The notes: generated by a model not told the origin, from the sequence alone. Numbered from the stretch's first letter, positions 29,308 through 37,451 are shown. The stretch is DNA of 64,000 nt from Streptococcus gallolyticus subsp. gallolyticus DSM 16831 (GCF_002000985.1 NZ_CP018822.1:80001-144000); one strand, 5' to 3'. Made by a program: numbers and translations.

Positions 29308-29855
29308 TCAGAAAATTCGCTATTTTTAAGGGAATTATTTTGTCGAGAGATGAGGATATGCTAAAATATGAAATATATACTTTTTTGCTGATAGGAGATT
29401 AAGTTGGAAAAGTTTGGGATTAAAGTACGTGCATTAAGAGAGGAAAAGGGAATTTCACGTGAGGAATTCTGTGGTGATGAAACAGAATTGTCTGTGAGAT
29501 AGCTAGCTAGAATTGAGTCCAATCAGTCAATTCCTAGCCTAAGTAAAGCCCAATTCATTGCCAATCAACTTGGTGTTACCTTGGGTACAATGACGGATGG
29601 TGGTAGCCTGGAATTGCCTAGACGGTATGAAGAGTTAAAGTATCTTTTGATTCGTACACCGACATATGGGGATAAAGTTAGATTGGAGCGTAAGGGAGAA
29701 TATTTTGATGAAATTTCAGAGAAATTTTATGATATTATTCCCGAAGAAGAAAGATTAATCATTGATTGCTTACAAGCTAAACTGGATGTCCATTTTAGTG
29801 ATGATGTTAATTTTGGTGAAGGAATTTTAAATGATTATTTTGACCAAGTTAGACG
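29308..29855 (+). repeat. Direct repeat copy 2 (promoter and 5' half of the second comR)
   Basis: Near-identical partner of 22903-23450. The promoter (TTGTCG / TAAAAT) and TTG start are preserved. Among the differences is the C-to-T change that creates the stop codon in this copy. Confidence 0.9.
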
Positions 29856-30306
29856 AAAGAAGAACTTTCAAATTAATGATTTGATTTTAATAGATTTATA
29901 TTTTGCTTGCCTTGCTTCTGCTAAATCGTTTGTGGGAATCTATAGCTTAGATTTGTATGATGAATTAATGGAGTGTTTACTAAATCAAGAAAATCTTTCA
30001 CTAGAAACTTCTTTGATTTTAAATAATGTTTTGTTAAATAATGTAGATTTGGTTTTACGATTCCATAGAGAATCTTTTATGAAACGAATTATTATAAAAA
30101 GTGACACTATCATGACAAGTGTTCATGATTTTCAAAGACGTCCAGTTTTAAGTTTAGTTGAGTGGAAATATTATTTACAATTTAAAAAAGATTTTTTAGC
30201 GGTACAAAAATCTTACTCCAATGCTATTTTATTTGCTAACTTAATTGGAGATACTTATTTGGAAAATAAGCTTAAAGAAGAATGGGAATTGGATACAACA
30301 ACATGA
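29404..30306 (+). pseudogene. Second comR-like gene, nonsense-disrupted
   Basis: The gene aligns end to end with the intact comR at 22999, but codon 33 is TAG (29500-29502) where the intact copy has CAG. This removes everything after the middle of the helix-turn-helix. The rest of the frame stays open to 30306, so the lesion is young or the C-terminal part is re-initiated (a 242-codon frame from TTG 29581 lacks the HTH). The C-terminal peptide-binding half differs substantially from the intact copy. The position directly behind purB is the usual comR locus in pyogenic and related streptococci. No comS follows, and only the left half of the ComR box (ATGACA, 30303-30308) remains. Confidence 0.88.
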
Positions 30307-30387
30307 CATTTTAGTGGGGATGTAATAGAAGTGAGCTAGGCAAGTAATACTTGTGAATTTTGGAATTGCCTTTGCTCTTAGACGCAT

Positions 30388-30424
30388 AAAAAGACAAACC
30401 TCAAGAAAAGAGGTTTGTCTTTTG
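30388..30424. terminator. Bidirectional terminator between the comR pseudogene and proC
   Basis: AAAAGACAAACCTC pairs with GAGGTTTGTCTTT, with A- and T-tracts at both ends. A second small hairpin (CGCC-GTAGA-GGCG-GTTTTT) lies at 30432-30450. Apart from the broken box half, I see no short peptide gene between 30309 and 30387. Confidence 0.85.
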
Positions 30425-30452
30425 TTTGAAGCGCCGTAGAGGCGGTTTTTAT

Positions 30453-31223
30453 TTACAAAGCTTTTGCTTTATCGATAGTGGCATCGATACTTGAAATGAC
30501 ACTTGCTGTCAATCCTGTTTTTTCAAGGTCGAGAAGTCCTGCGATGGTTGTTCCGCCAGGGCTTGAGATTTTATCAATCAAGTCATGTGGGCTGTCAGAA
30601 CCTTGAAGAAGATTTTCAGCACTAGCAAGGACCGTTTGTGTCACGATATCGAGTGATTTTTCTTTTGGAATACCGTATTTGACACCAGCTTTGGCAAGAG
30701 CTTCGATAAATAGGTAAATGTAAGCCGGGCTAGAGCCTGCAAGAGCTGTAAAAGTATCAAAGTCTTTTTCAGGAATGTCAAAAGTTGAACCAAAGCTGTC
30801 AGTGATTTCTTTGGCGGTTGCTAGGAGTTCTGCAGAAACGTTGTCATTGCTACAAATCGCTGTTGTACTTTTTAGAATTTGAGCATTGAGGTTTGGCATG
30901 ATACGAATTAATGGAAGATTTGGGTCTGTTAATTTACCAAGGCGTTCCAATGTTACCCCTGCTGCCATTGAAAGAATGGGTTGGTGGAAGTGAAGTCCAG
31001 CAAGGACTGGTTCAAACATTTGTGGTTTGATACCAAGGATAACCAAATCAGATTGGTCAATGAGTTCTTGGTGTGAAAGAGCTGCTTCAACTTCAAGCTG
31101 CTCTGCGATTTCGCGTGAGCGAGGAAGTGAAGATCCTGAAATGATGATATCGTGCGATGTTGTGTTGAGTCCGTTGATAATGGCAGTTGCCATTTTTCCA
31201 ACTCCGATAAATCCAATTTTCAT
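30453..31223 (-). CDS. proC: Pyrroline-5-carboxylate reductase
   Basis: The 256-residue protein begins with a Rossmann NAD(P)H site, MKIGFIGVGKMATAII, and carries the C-terminal family signature around SSPGGTTIAGLLDLEKTGL (about 215-233). It makes proline from pyrroline-5-carboxylate. It lies 60 bases after pepA on the same strand and ends at a strong bidirectional terminator, so the two are probably cotranscribed. Confidence 0.95.
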   Translation of the reverse strand: MKIGFIGVGKMATAIINGLNTTSHDIIISGSSLPRSREIAEQLEVEAALSHQELIDQSDLVILGIKPQMFEPVLAGLHFHQPILSMAAGVTLERLGKLTDPNLPLIRIMPNLNAQILKSTTAICSNDNVSAELLATAKEITDSFGSTFDIPEKDFDTFTALAGSSPAYIYLFIEALAKAGVKYGIPKEKSLDIVTQTVLASAENLLQGSDSPHDLIDKISSPGGTTIAGLLDLEKTGLTASVISSIDATIDKAKAL

Positions 31224-31283
31224 AGTAAGACAAAGGGGAAGTGCAACAGAGCTGCTTAATGACCTGAGTCCCCTAGCTCCTTT

Positions 31284-32351
31284 CTAGTATTTTTTGATGA
31301 GGTCAACAGTTGAGCGGTCTAATTTTTTAACAATAGCTTGAAGGAAAGCTTGCGCTTGCAAGAAGTCATCCATAGCATAAAGGCTTTGGTGTGAATGAAT
31401 GTAACGCGCACAAACACCGATAGTTGTCGATGGGATACCACCGTTTTTGAGGTGAGCAGCACCAGCATCTGTACCACCTTTGGCAGCATAATATTGATAT
31501 TTGATACCAGCTTCTTCAGCGGTTGTGAGTAAGAAATCACGCATATCTTTTAACATGATATGTCCTGGGTCGTAGAAACGGAAAAGTGTTCCGTCGCCAA
31601 TTTTACCTTGGTTGCCATAAATGTCACCAGCAGGTGAGCAATCAACGGCGAAGAAGAGTTCTGGTTGGAATTTTGTGGCAGAAACGTGTGCGCCACGAAG
31701 ACCAACTTCTTCTTGAACATTAGCACCAGCAATGAGAGTGTTATCAAGTTTTTGCCCTTTAAGGCTTTCAAGCAATTCGGTTACCATAAGCACACCGAAG
31801 CGATTGTCCCAAGCTTTAGAGATAACATTTTTTTGGTTGGCTGTGAGAATTGTTTCAGATTTTGGTACGATGATGTCGCCTGGAAGAATGCCAAATGATT
31901 CTGCTTCAGCTTTGTCTGTAAATCCAGCGTCGAAAATGATGTCATCGATTTTTGGAAGAGCAGCAGAGCCATTTGCTCCACGAAGGAAATGCGGTGGAAC
32001 AGAACCAGAAACGACTGGAATGGCGCGACCGTCACGTGTGTAAAGAGTAAAACGTTGTGAGCTTAGCACCAAAGGATTCCACCCACCAATGCCAACAGCA
32101 CGCATGGTACCGTCAGCTTTGATGTCGCTGACCATGAAACCAACTTCGTCCATGTGAGCGGCAACCATGATGCGTGGTGCATTTTCAGCAGCAGAGTTTT
32201 TAATACCAAAAATACCACCAAGACCGTCAGTTTGCACGTCATCAACAAGCGGTGTGATTTTTGAACGAAGATAGTTACGAACGCTATGCTCGTATCCTGC
32301 AATACTATCAAGTTCTGTGATTTCTTTTATTTTTGAAAATAATTCTGACAT
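31284..32351 (-). CDS. pepA: Glutamyl aminopeptidase, M42 family
   Basis: A 355-residue M42 metallopeptidase. The metal-binding AAHMDEVGFMV (about 64-74), KAWDNRFGV (about 176-184), QEEVGLRGA (about 211-219, catalytic Glu pair) and the C-terminal GGTDAGAAH / ICARYIHS-type ligands are all present. Family members form dodecameric cytoplasmic shells that trim peptides, with preference for N-terminal acidic residues in PepA. It is followed by proC. Confidence 0.93.
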   Translation of the reverse strand: MSELFSKIKEITELDSIAGYEHSVRNYLRSKITPLVDDVQTDGLGGIFGIKNSAAENAPRIMVAAHMDEVGFMVSDIKADGTMRAVGIGGWNPLVLSSQRFTLYTRDGRAIPVVSGSVPPHFLRGANGSAALPKIDDIIFDAGFTDKAEAESFGILPGDIIVPKSETILTANQKNVISKAWDNRFGVLMVTELLESLKGQKLDNTLIAGANVQEEVGLRGAHVSATKFQPELFFAVDCSPAGDIYGNQGKIGDGTLFRFYDPGHIMLKDMRDFLLTTAEEAGIKYQYYAAKGGTDAGAAHLKNGGIPSTTIGVCARYIHSHQSLYAMDDFLQAQAFLQAIVKKLDRSTVDLIKKY

Positions 32352-32393
32352 AAAAACCTCGATTCTTTCATAAATGAATAGTTATTTTCTGAT

Positions 32394-32903
32394 TTAAACT
32401 CCAAATGCCTCAGAATAGGCTAATGTGCCATGCAACGGAGGAGCTGATTGAATCAATTTAATCCCCATAAAATGATTGCTCGGAACATCGAAGGGAGGGA
32501 GAATGCCCCAGTTTTTTGCTGCTTGATAGCCAAATCTTGAGTAATATTGAGGGTCACCTAAGACAATACTATAAGGAAACTGTAGAGCTTGCGCTAATTG
32601 ATGCCCTTTCTTAACTAGGGCGGATCCAATCCCTTGCTGTTGATAATCGGGATGGACAGCGAGGGGAGCTAAAGCTAGGACAGTAGTATGATTGACCTGT
32701 GCTTTGGTGAATAAGATATGACCGACTATCTGACCGTCAAGCTCGGCAACTAAAGATAATTCGGGAATGAATTCTTTGCTTTGACGTAGTCGTCGGACAA
32801 GTAAATGTTCTTGATGATCAGAATAAGGTAGGGATGCAAATGCTTTTTTGATAACCTGATCAACAGCAGTAATATCTGATGCTTGCTCTTGTTTAATAAA
32901 CAT
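32394..32903 (-). CDS. GNAT family N-acetyltransferase
   Basis: A 169-residue protein from the ATG at 32903, which has AAGGAG about 6 bases upstream; the frame is open back to 32966 but that part looks untranslated. LAPLAVHPDYQQQGIGSALVKKG (about 82-104) is the acetyl-CoA binding motif A (QxxGxG/A), and YYSRFGYQAA is motif B. Domain layout resembles YhbS-type acetyltransferases. The substrate is unknown. It precedes pepA by 42 bases and may share its transcript. Confidence 0.85.
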   Translation of the reverse strand: MFIKQEQASDITAVDQVIKKAFASLPYSDHQEHLLVRRLRQSKEFIPELSLVAELDGQIVGHILFTKAQVNHTTVLALAPLAVHPDYQQQGIGSALVKKGHQLAQALQFPYSIVLGDPQYYSRFGYQAAKNWGILPPFDVPSNHFMGIKLIQSAPPLHGTLAYSEAFGV

Positions 32904-33149
32904 GCGTTCTCCTTGTGCTTCTTGTATCCTGTAACTATAGCCTTTGGTAAGCATTATCAGTAGCAACTATGACAACTTCAGATTGACATTGAGTAACAGT
33001 TTGTTGGTTGGCGTTCTTCTTAGCCTTCAGTCAAAGGCAAACAAGACACTAACTGAGAATCCCTCTACCATAACGATGCTACGAAATCCGATAGTCTGAA
33101 CCAGTGGCTAGCTTTGTCGTAATTGTTTCTACGTGACTGCATTATATCA
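32904..33149 (-). promoter_or_regulatory. Promoter and long untranslated leader of the GNAT gene
   Basis: On the minus strand an extended -10 (TGATATAAT, hexamer 33141-33146) should start transcription near 33134, leaving a leader of about 230 bases. I find no T-box, known riboswitch core or peptide gene in it. The stretch 33150-33330 between the two opposite promoters also shows no gene. Confidence 0.4.
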
Positions 33150-33352
33150 TATTCTGTGAAAGTCTGACAGTCTCAATCTTAACCAAGTAGATTTGTTTAA
33201 TCTTAGTGCTTATATAAGTGCTGAAGTGGTAGCAATCACCTACTGTGACTGCTAGGTCAGATGTCTTAGTAATGGTAACTGCAGCATTTCGACTCAAAAT
33301 CCTATGTCATGTTCTTTGGAAATCTGCTAGGAAATATGCTAAAATAAAGCGT

Positions 33353-33646
33353 ATGAGAAACAAAAAAAGAAACTTACTGTCACGTTTTAGCTTAGTGGGA
33401 GTTGGTGGTGTCATCATTTTGGGAACAATCCTAAAAAAACAACGCGAAGAAAAGCGACAAGAAAAGATTAAGCAAGCCATTCGTGATTATTTTAGTCGAT
33501 TTGACAATATCTCGGTGCTTTATGCGAATGCTTTTGAATCTGATAAGGAGAGAACGACTGGTGGTCTTGTTTTAGAGGACGGTCGGACGTTTCAATTTGT
33601 TTACCAAAATGGTGAGATTAGCTATGAGGAGGAGAAAAATGATTAG
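33353..33646 (+). CDS. DUF4651 domain membrane-anchored protein
   Basis: A 97-residue protein with one N-terminal membrane helix (FSLVGVGGVIILGTIL) and a cytoplasmic or surface tail (IKQAIRDYFSRFDNISVLYANAFESD...GGLVLEDGRTFQFVYQNGEISYEE) that I recognise as DUF4651. Function unknown. The frame is open from 33245, but the ATG at 33353 begins the family. An extended -10 (TGCTAAAAT) ends only seven bases before this ATG and no ribosome binding site is seen, so the message may be leaderless. It overlaps the thioredoxin-like gene by 8 bases. Confidence 0.78.
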   Translation: MRNKKRNLLSRFSLVGVGGVIILGTILKKQREEKRQEKIKQAIRDYFSRFDNISVLYANAFESDKERTTGGLVLEDGRTFQFVYQNGEISYEEEKND

Positions 33647-33956
33647 CCCAAAATCCTATGAAGAAATGGCTACCTATCTAGAAAAACCTGAAAAAGTGGT
33701 TTTCTTTTTTACGGCAAATTGGTGCCCAGACTGCCAATTCATCTATCCAGTCATGCCTGAAATTGAAGCAGAAAATCCTGAATTCACCTTTGTCCGTGTG
33801 GATCGTGATGATTTCATGGAAGTAGCACAACGCTGGAATATTTTTGGGATTCCAAGTTTTGTAGTGACTGAAAATGGAAAAGAAATTGGTCGTTTAGTTA
33901 ATAAATTACGCAAAACCAAAGCAGAAATTAACAGCTTTTTAGCTGGATTGAAATAG
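33639..33956 (+). CDS. Thioredoxin-like protein (YtpP type)
   Basis: A 105-residue single thioredoxin domain. The active site reads WCPDC (about 30-34), and the cis-proline segment is IPSF (about 74-77). The start is ATG 33639, with GGAGGAG about 6 bases upstream, although the frame is open from 33597. It is a cytoplasmic thiol-disulfide protein by its lack of a signal peptide. The group DUF4651-trx-ytpR is the conserved streptococcal arrangement. Confidence 0.88.
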   Translation: MISPKSYEEMATYLEKPEKVVFFFTANWCPDCQFIYPVMPEIEAENPEFTFVRVDRDDFMEVAQRWNIFGIPSFVVTENGKEIGRLVNKLRKTKAEINSFLAGLK

Positions 33957-33964
33957 GAGAGAAA

Positions 33965-34591
33965 ATGATTTTTACGTACAACAAAGAACATGTCGGTGAT
34001 GTCCTCATGGTAATTGTCAAAGATAGCAAAGGTGCTAAACTTGACTATGAACGCAAAGGCAATGTCTCACGCGTTTTCCTTGAGAAAAATGGTGAAACAG
34101 TTGCTTGGAATATTTTTGAAGTGTCAAGCTTGGTTACAATTGAAGGTGTTGGTCAAGTTACTCTATCTGACCAAGACGTTGCAACATTGAACGCTGAATT
34201 GACAAAAGAAGGTTTCGGCGAACAATTGGAAAATGACCCTTCACCAAAATTTGTTGTTGGTCAAATCAAAGAAATGGTTGCTCACCCAGACAGCGATCAC
34301 TTGAACATTTGCCAAGTGCAAATCTCAGATGACAAAGCCGTTCAAATCGTTGCAGGTGCGCCAAATGCCGCTGTTGGTTTGAAGACAATTGTAGCCCTTC
34401 CAGGTGCTATGATGCCAAACGGAAGCCTTATTTTCCCAGGTGCCCTTCGTGGCGAAAAGAGCTTTGGTATGATGTGTTCACCTCGCGAATTAGCCCTTCC
34501 AAATGCCCCACAAAAACGTGGTATCATCGAACTTGATGACACAGCCCTAGTCGGCGAAGCCTTTAATCCAGAAAAACACTGGAAAGGGTAA
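33965..34591 (+). CDS. ytpR: YtpR-like tRNA-binding domain protein
   Basis: A 208-residue protein with an N-terminal DUF4479 domain (about 1-85) and a C-terminal tRNA-binding (EMAP II/Trbp111-like OB-fold) domain, with KFVVGQIKEMVAHPDSDHLNICQVQI (about 94-119) and GAMMPNGSLIFPGALRGEKSFGMMCSPREL (about 142-171). Such domains bind tRNA and occur as free proteins in Firmicutes; the cellular role is not well defined. It follows the thioredoxin gene by 8 bases in the same operon. Confidence 0.9.
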   Translation: MIFTYNKEHVGDVLMVIVKDSKGAKLDYERKGNVSRVFLEKNGETVAWNIFEVSSLVTIEGVGQVTLSDQDVATLNAELTKEGFGEQLENDPSPKFVVGQIKEMVAHPDSDHLNICQVQISDDKAVQIVAGAPNAAVGLKTIVALPGAMMPNGSLIFPGALRGEKSFGMMCSPRELALPNAPQKRGIIELDDTALVGEAFNPEKHWKG

Positions 34592-34623
34592 GAAAAAGAG
34601 CTTGAGAGAAATTCTTAGTTAAG

Positions 34624-34661
34624 AAAAACAGAGATTCACGTATTTGTGAGTCTCTGTTTTT
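34624..34661. terminator. Bidirectional terminator between ytpR and a methyltransferase gene
   Basis: AAAAACAGAGA...TCTCTGTTTTT forms a long stem, with inner TTCAC/GTGAG pairs. It serves the converging genes on both strands. Confidence 0.88.
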
Positions 34662-34677
34662 AATTTATGTGTTGTAT

Positions 34678-35394
34678 TTAATGCTTGTAGAAGGTAAGGT
34701 GTTGCAAGAAAGCGATATCTTTGTAAGGTTCTTGGTTAGCCACAGCTAATTCAATTTCTGTTAGGCGTTCTAGCCACCCTTCTTCTGTTTTAAAAGCGTT
34801 TGGTTGGAGGGCATAAAAGGTGCGCAGACCTTGATAATTTTCAAGTGTTAAGTTAGTCTTGCTGGTTAATTCGTCAATACTGTAAGTTTCACCATGTCCA
34901 AATGATGAGCTATTGTAGCTATCTTTTCCTTCTAAAAGATGAAGAGCATCCTCGATGTTATTGTTAAAAATAACCTGATGTAACACTTTTCCAGTGAGGT
35001 TGTGTTTAATCAAAGACAGTTCACCATTTGGCTTTAACAGACGTTCAAATTCACCAAGGTATTTTTGGTGGAGAGATTTATCAATGTACTCAAAGACATT
35101 GTGGCAAATGATGACATCAAAGGATTGTTCTGGTAAGTTTTTAAGAACTTCTAAACTACCATTAATTTTAGTGAATGTCTGTGTATCGTCGGCAAAAAGC
35201 ATATCGGCATTTGGTTCAACGGCAGTAACGGTATTATTTTGTGATAAGTATTGTGAGGTTGTCCCAAAACCAGCACCGAAGTCTAAGACTTGCTTGTTTT
35301 TGATATGGCTGAGCTGCGCAAAAATCAAACGGTACATGATTTTTCCCCAAGGCTGATTTAGCATTTCCTTATAGGCATTAATATTGACTGTCAT
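34678..35394 (-). CDS. Class I SAM-dependent methyltransferase
   Basis: A 238-residue Rossmann methyltransferase with motif I VLDFGAGFGTTSQYLSQ (about 35-51), the acidic post-I residue in AVEPNADML and motif IV DVIICHNVFEYI (about 95-106). The pattern is that of small-molecule methyltransferases (Methyltransf_11 type). The substrate cannot be read from the sequence. It is monocistronic and divergent from ssbB. Confidence 0.82.
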   Translation of the reverse strand: MTVNINAYKEMLNQPWGKIMYRLIFAQLSHIKNKQVLDFGAGFGTTSQYLSQNNTVTAVEPNADMLFADDTQTFTKINGSLEVLKNLPEQSFDVIICHNVFEYIDKSLHQKYLGEFERLLKPNGELSLIKHNLTGKVLHQVIFNNNIEDALHLLEGKDSYNSSSFGHGETYSIDELTSKTNLTLENYQGLRTFYALQPNAFKTEEGWLERLTEIELAVANQEPYKDIAFLQHLTFYKH

Positions 35395-35478
35395 AAAATC
35401 TCCTATCTGTAAAAATTGATTTTATTTTAGCAGAATTGTTTGAAAATTTCATTTTTCAAGTAGATTAACAACTTCTTT

Positions 35479-35486
35479 TTCTAATA
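35479..35486 (+). promoter_or_regulatory. Possible degenerate cin-box of ssbB
   Basis: TTCTAATA differs from the cin-box TACGAATA at two positions and ends 19 bases before the preferred ssbB ATG, about the spacing seen at comYA. Weak on sequence alone, but ssbB is a core SigX-regulon gene in streptococci. Confidence 0.35.
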
Positions 35487-35505
35487 ATAAGATAAGGAGG
35501 TAATG

Positions 35506-35901
35506 ATGTACAATAAAGTTATTATGATTGGTCGTTTGACGGCGCAGCCTGAGCTTGTGACGACGTCAAATGAGAAATTTGTTACACGTGTAACACTAGC
35601 AGTCAACCGCCGTTTTAAATCGCAAAATGGTGAGCGTGAGGCTGATTTTATTTCAGTTGTGGTTTGGGGACGTTTGGCAGAAACACTTGTTTCTTATGCT
35701 GGAAAAGGAAGTCTGATTTCGATTGATGGCGAGCTTCGCACACGCAAATATGAAAAAGAAGGCCACACGAATTATGTGACAGAAGTGCTTTGCCATTCTT
35801 TCCAACTTTTAGAAAGCCGTGCCCAACGTGCCATGCGAGAAAATAATGTGGCAAACGACCTCGCTGATTTAGTTTTGGAAGAGGAAGAATTACCATTTTA
35901 A
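35506..35901 (+). CDS. ssbB: Competence-associated single-stranded DNA-binding protein SsbB
   Basis: A 131-residue OB-fold protein beginning MYNKVIMIGRLTAQPEL, with RVTLAVNRRFK and DFISVVVWGRLAE, and ending in EEEELPF. It is shorter than the housekeeping SSB (about 160-170 residues) and lacks its long Gly/Gln-rich linker, the features of streptococcal SsbB, which protects incoming transforming DNA. The ATG at 35506 is preferred over 35503 because AAGGAGG is then 5 bases away. Confidence 0.9.
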   Translation: MYNKVIMIGRLTAQPELVTTSNEKFVTRVTLAVNRRFKSQNGEREADFISVVVWGRLAETLVSYAGKGSLISIDGELRTRKYEKEGHTNYVTEVLCHSFQLLESRAQRAMRENNVANDLADLVLEEEELPF

Positions 35902-35948
35902 CCAACCCAAGCTCGAGTCAGTTTTTGACTTGGGCTTTTTTTGTTATT
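35896..35948 (+). repeat. Terminator repeat copy 1 (after ssbB)
   Basis: A hairpin terminator (AACCCAAGCTCGAGTCA..., CCCAAG pairing with CTTGGG, T-run after) forms part of a 53-base sequence repeated with a single mismatch at 37330-37382. It terminates ssbB. Confidence 0.9.
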
Positions 35949-36050
35949 TAGTGGGATAAATTTTTCTTATATTTGGTCATAAGAAAAATAGATTAGGCAA
36001 TTACATTAAAACATGTTAATCTAATCGTATCATTAATTCGGAGGTAATAA

Positions 36051-37094
36051 ATGCTTTTAAAAATAATTTCAGGTGGTCTTGTAGGTATTGCCTTTGGATT
36101 TGTTTTGCAACGCACACGCTTTTGTATGACGGGTGGTTTCAGAGATATGTATATTGCCAAAAATAATACTTTGTTTTATGCGTTTTTAATAGCAATTACA
36201 GTAGAAAGCATTGGTGTTCTTAGCCTAATTAAGTTGGGGATAATTTCATCTCCCTATGAGGATTACTCAGTGCTTGGGGCGATTATAGGATCTTATTTGT
36301 TTGGAATTGGTATAGTGTTAGCAGGTGGTTGTGCTACAGGAACTTGGTATCGTGCAGCTGAAGGCTTAATAGGTAGTTGGGTAGCTTTACTTTTCTATAT
36401 GTTAAGTGCAGCAAGTATGAAGTATGGTGCTTTACAGTTTTTAAATCAGGCAATTTCAAAATACTGGGTAGTTAATGATAATCTAGCAGGGCAATTAGGA
36501 ATTTCGGTGTGGTATTTTGTTTTACTTTTAGTCATTGTAACAATACTTTTAGTCATCAGAGAACTGAATAAACCTAAAAAAATTGTTGCTACGCTTGCAC
36601 CCAAATATAAAGGAATCCGACACTTACTTTTTGAGAAGCAATATCATAAGTTTTGGGCTGGATTTGTCATTGGATTGATTGCTCTTATAGCGTGGCCAGC
36701 AAGTGAGCTTACTGGACGTACGGGTGGTTTGGGTATTACAACACCCTCTGCTAATCTTATTAGTTATGTAACAACTGGGGATGCTAATTTGCTTAATTGG
36801 GGAGTTTTTCTTATTTTAGGAATATTCCTAGGATCTTATATTGCTGCTCGAGGTGCCGGAGAATTTCGATGGCGTCTTCCTGATCTAAAAACTATTGGGA
36901 AGAGCACTGTCGGTGGTATTCTTATGGGAATAGGTGCTTCTTGGGCAGGGGGATGTACGATTGGAAATGGTTTAACAGCAACAGCAGTCATCTCTAGCAA
37001 AGGTTGGATTGCTTTGCCTTTAACTATTCTTGGAGTATGGACTGCATCTTATTTTATATTTGTTAAGCCAAATCAATATTTGAAAGGAGAATAG
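36051..37094 (+). CDS. YeeE/YedE family thiosulfate (sulfur) transporter
   Basis: A 347-residue membrane protein with about ten hydrophobic segments and two sulf_transp repeats. The functional cysteines of YeeE are recognisable as Cys25 (RTRFCMTGG), Cys94 (AGGCATGTW) and Cys302 (AGGCTIGNG). Characterised YeeE proteins import thiosulfate by relaying it along such cysteines. AGG lies about 8 bases before the ATG. It is followed after two bases by a TusA-like gene, the usual partner. Confidence 0.9.
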   Translation: MLLKIISGGLVGIAFGFVLQRTRFCMTGGFRDMYIAKNNTLFYAFLIAITVESIGVLSLIKLGIISSPYEDYSVLGAIIGSYLFGIGIVLAGGCATGTWYRAAEGLIGSWVALLFYMLSAASMKYGALQFLNQAISKYWVVNDNLAGQLGISVWYFVLLLVIVTILLVIRELNKPKKIVATLAPKYKGIRHLLFEKQYHKFWAGFVIGLIALIAWPASELTGRTGGLGITTPSANLISYVTTGDANLLNWGVFLILGIFLGSYIAARGAGEFRWRLPDLKTIGKSTVGGILMGIGASWAGGCTIGNGLTATAVISSKGWIALPLTILGVWTASYFIFVKPNQYLKGE

Positions 37095-37096
37095 TT

Positions 37097-37324
37097 ATGG
37101 CTGTAGTAGAACTTGAAACGGGTGGATTAGTGTGTCCTTTTCCATTGATTGATGCTAAAAACAAGATGAAAGAATTATCAATTGGTGATGAACTTCTTAT
37201 TAAGTTTGACTGTACACAAGCAACGGAGAGTATTCCAAATTGGGCAGCAGAAAATAACTACCCTGTCACACGTTTTGAACAAGTTGGTCAAGCTTCGTGG
37301 GAGATTGTTGTTCAAAAACAGTAA
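37097..37324 (+). CDS. TusA-family sulfur carrier (YeeD-like)
   Basis: A 75-residue protein with the TusA signature LVCPFPLIDAKNKM; Cys13 in CPxP is the expected persulfide carrier. It probably receives sulfur from the adjacent YeeE transporter, as YeeD does in other bacteria. It is translationally coupled to the transporter (two-base gap, AAAGGAG upstream). Confidence 0.9.
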   Translation: MAVVELETGGLVCPFPLIDAKNKMKELSIGDELLIKFDCTQATESIPNWAAENNYPVTRFEQVGQASWEIVVQKQ

Positions 37325-37329
37325 CTAAT

Positions 37330-37382
37330 TTTTAACCAACCCAAGCTCGAGTTAGTTTTTGACTTGGGCTTTTTTTGTTATT
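37330..37382 (+). repeat. Terminator repeat copy 2 (after the tusA-like gene)
   Basis: This matches 35896-35948 at 52 of 53 positions (GTTA for GTCA) and forms the same hairpin terminator. The two copies exactly bracket the yeeE-tusA pair. Confidence 0.9.
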
Positions 37383-37451
37383 ATCAGGAAATAGTTTTTG
37401 AAACCCTTTTCAAAAAATGCTATACTGAGAGAAAATAGGAGGAAAAGTACA

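Noticed and set aside
29581..30306. Independent regulator gene of 241 residues
   Set aside because: It is the in-frame remainder of a comR copy after a nonsense codon, lacks the HTH and has no convincing ribosome binding site. Annotated as part of a pseudogene.
30309..30387. A second comS behind the broken comR
   Set aside because: No short frame with a WW motif or suitable ribosome binding site is present, and the ComR box is only half conserved.
32967..33330. Riboswitch, tmRNA, RNase P or 6S RNA in the GNAT-DUF4651 gap
   Set aside because: None of the conserved core sequences of these RNAs is visible. The region is reported only as an untranslated leader and an empty gap.
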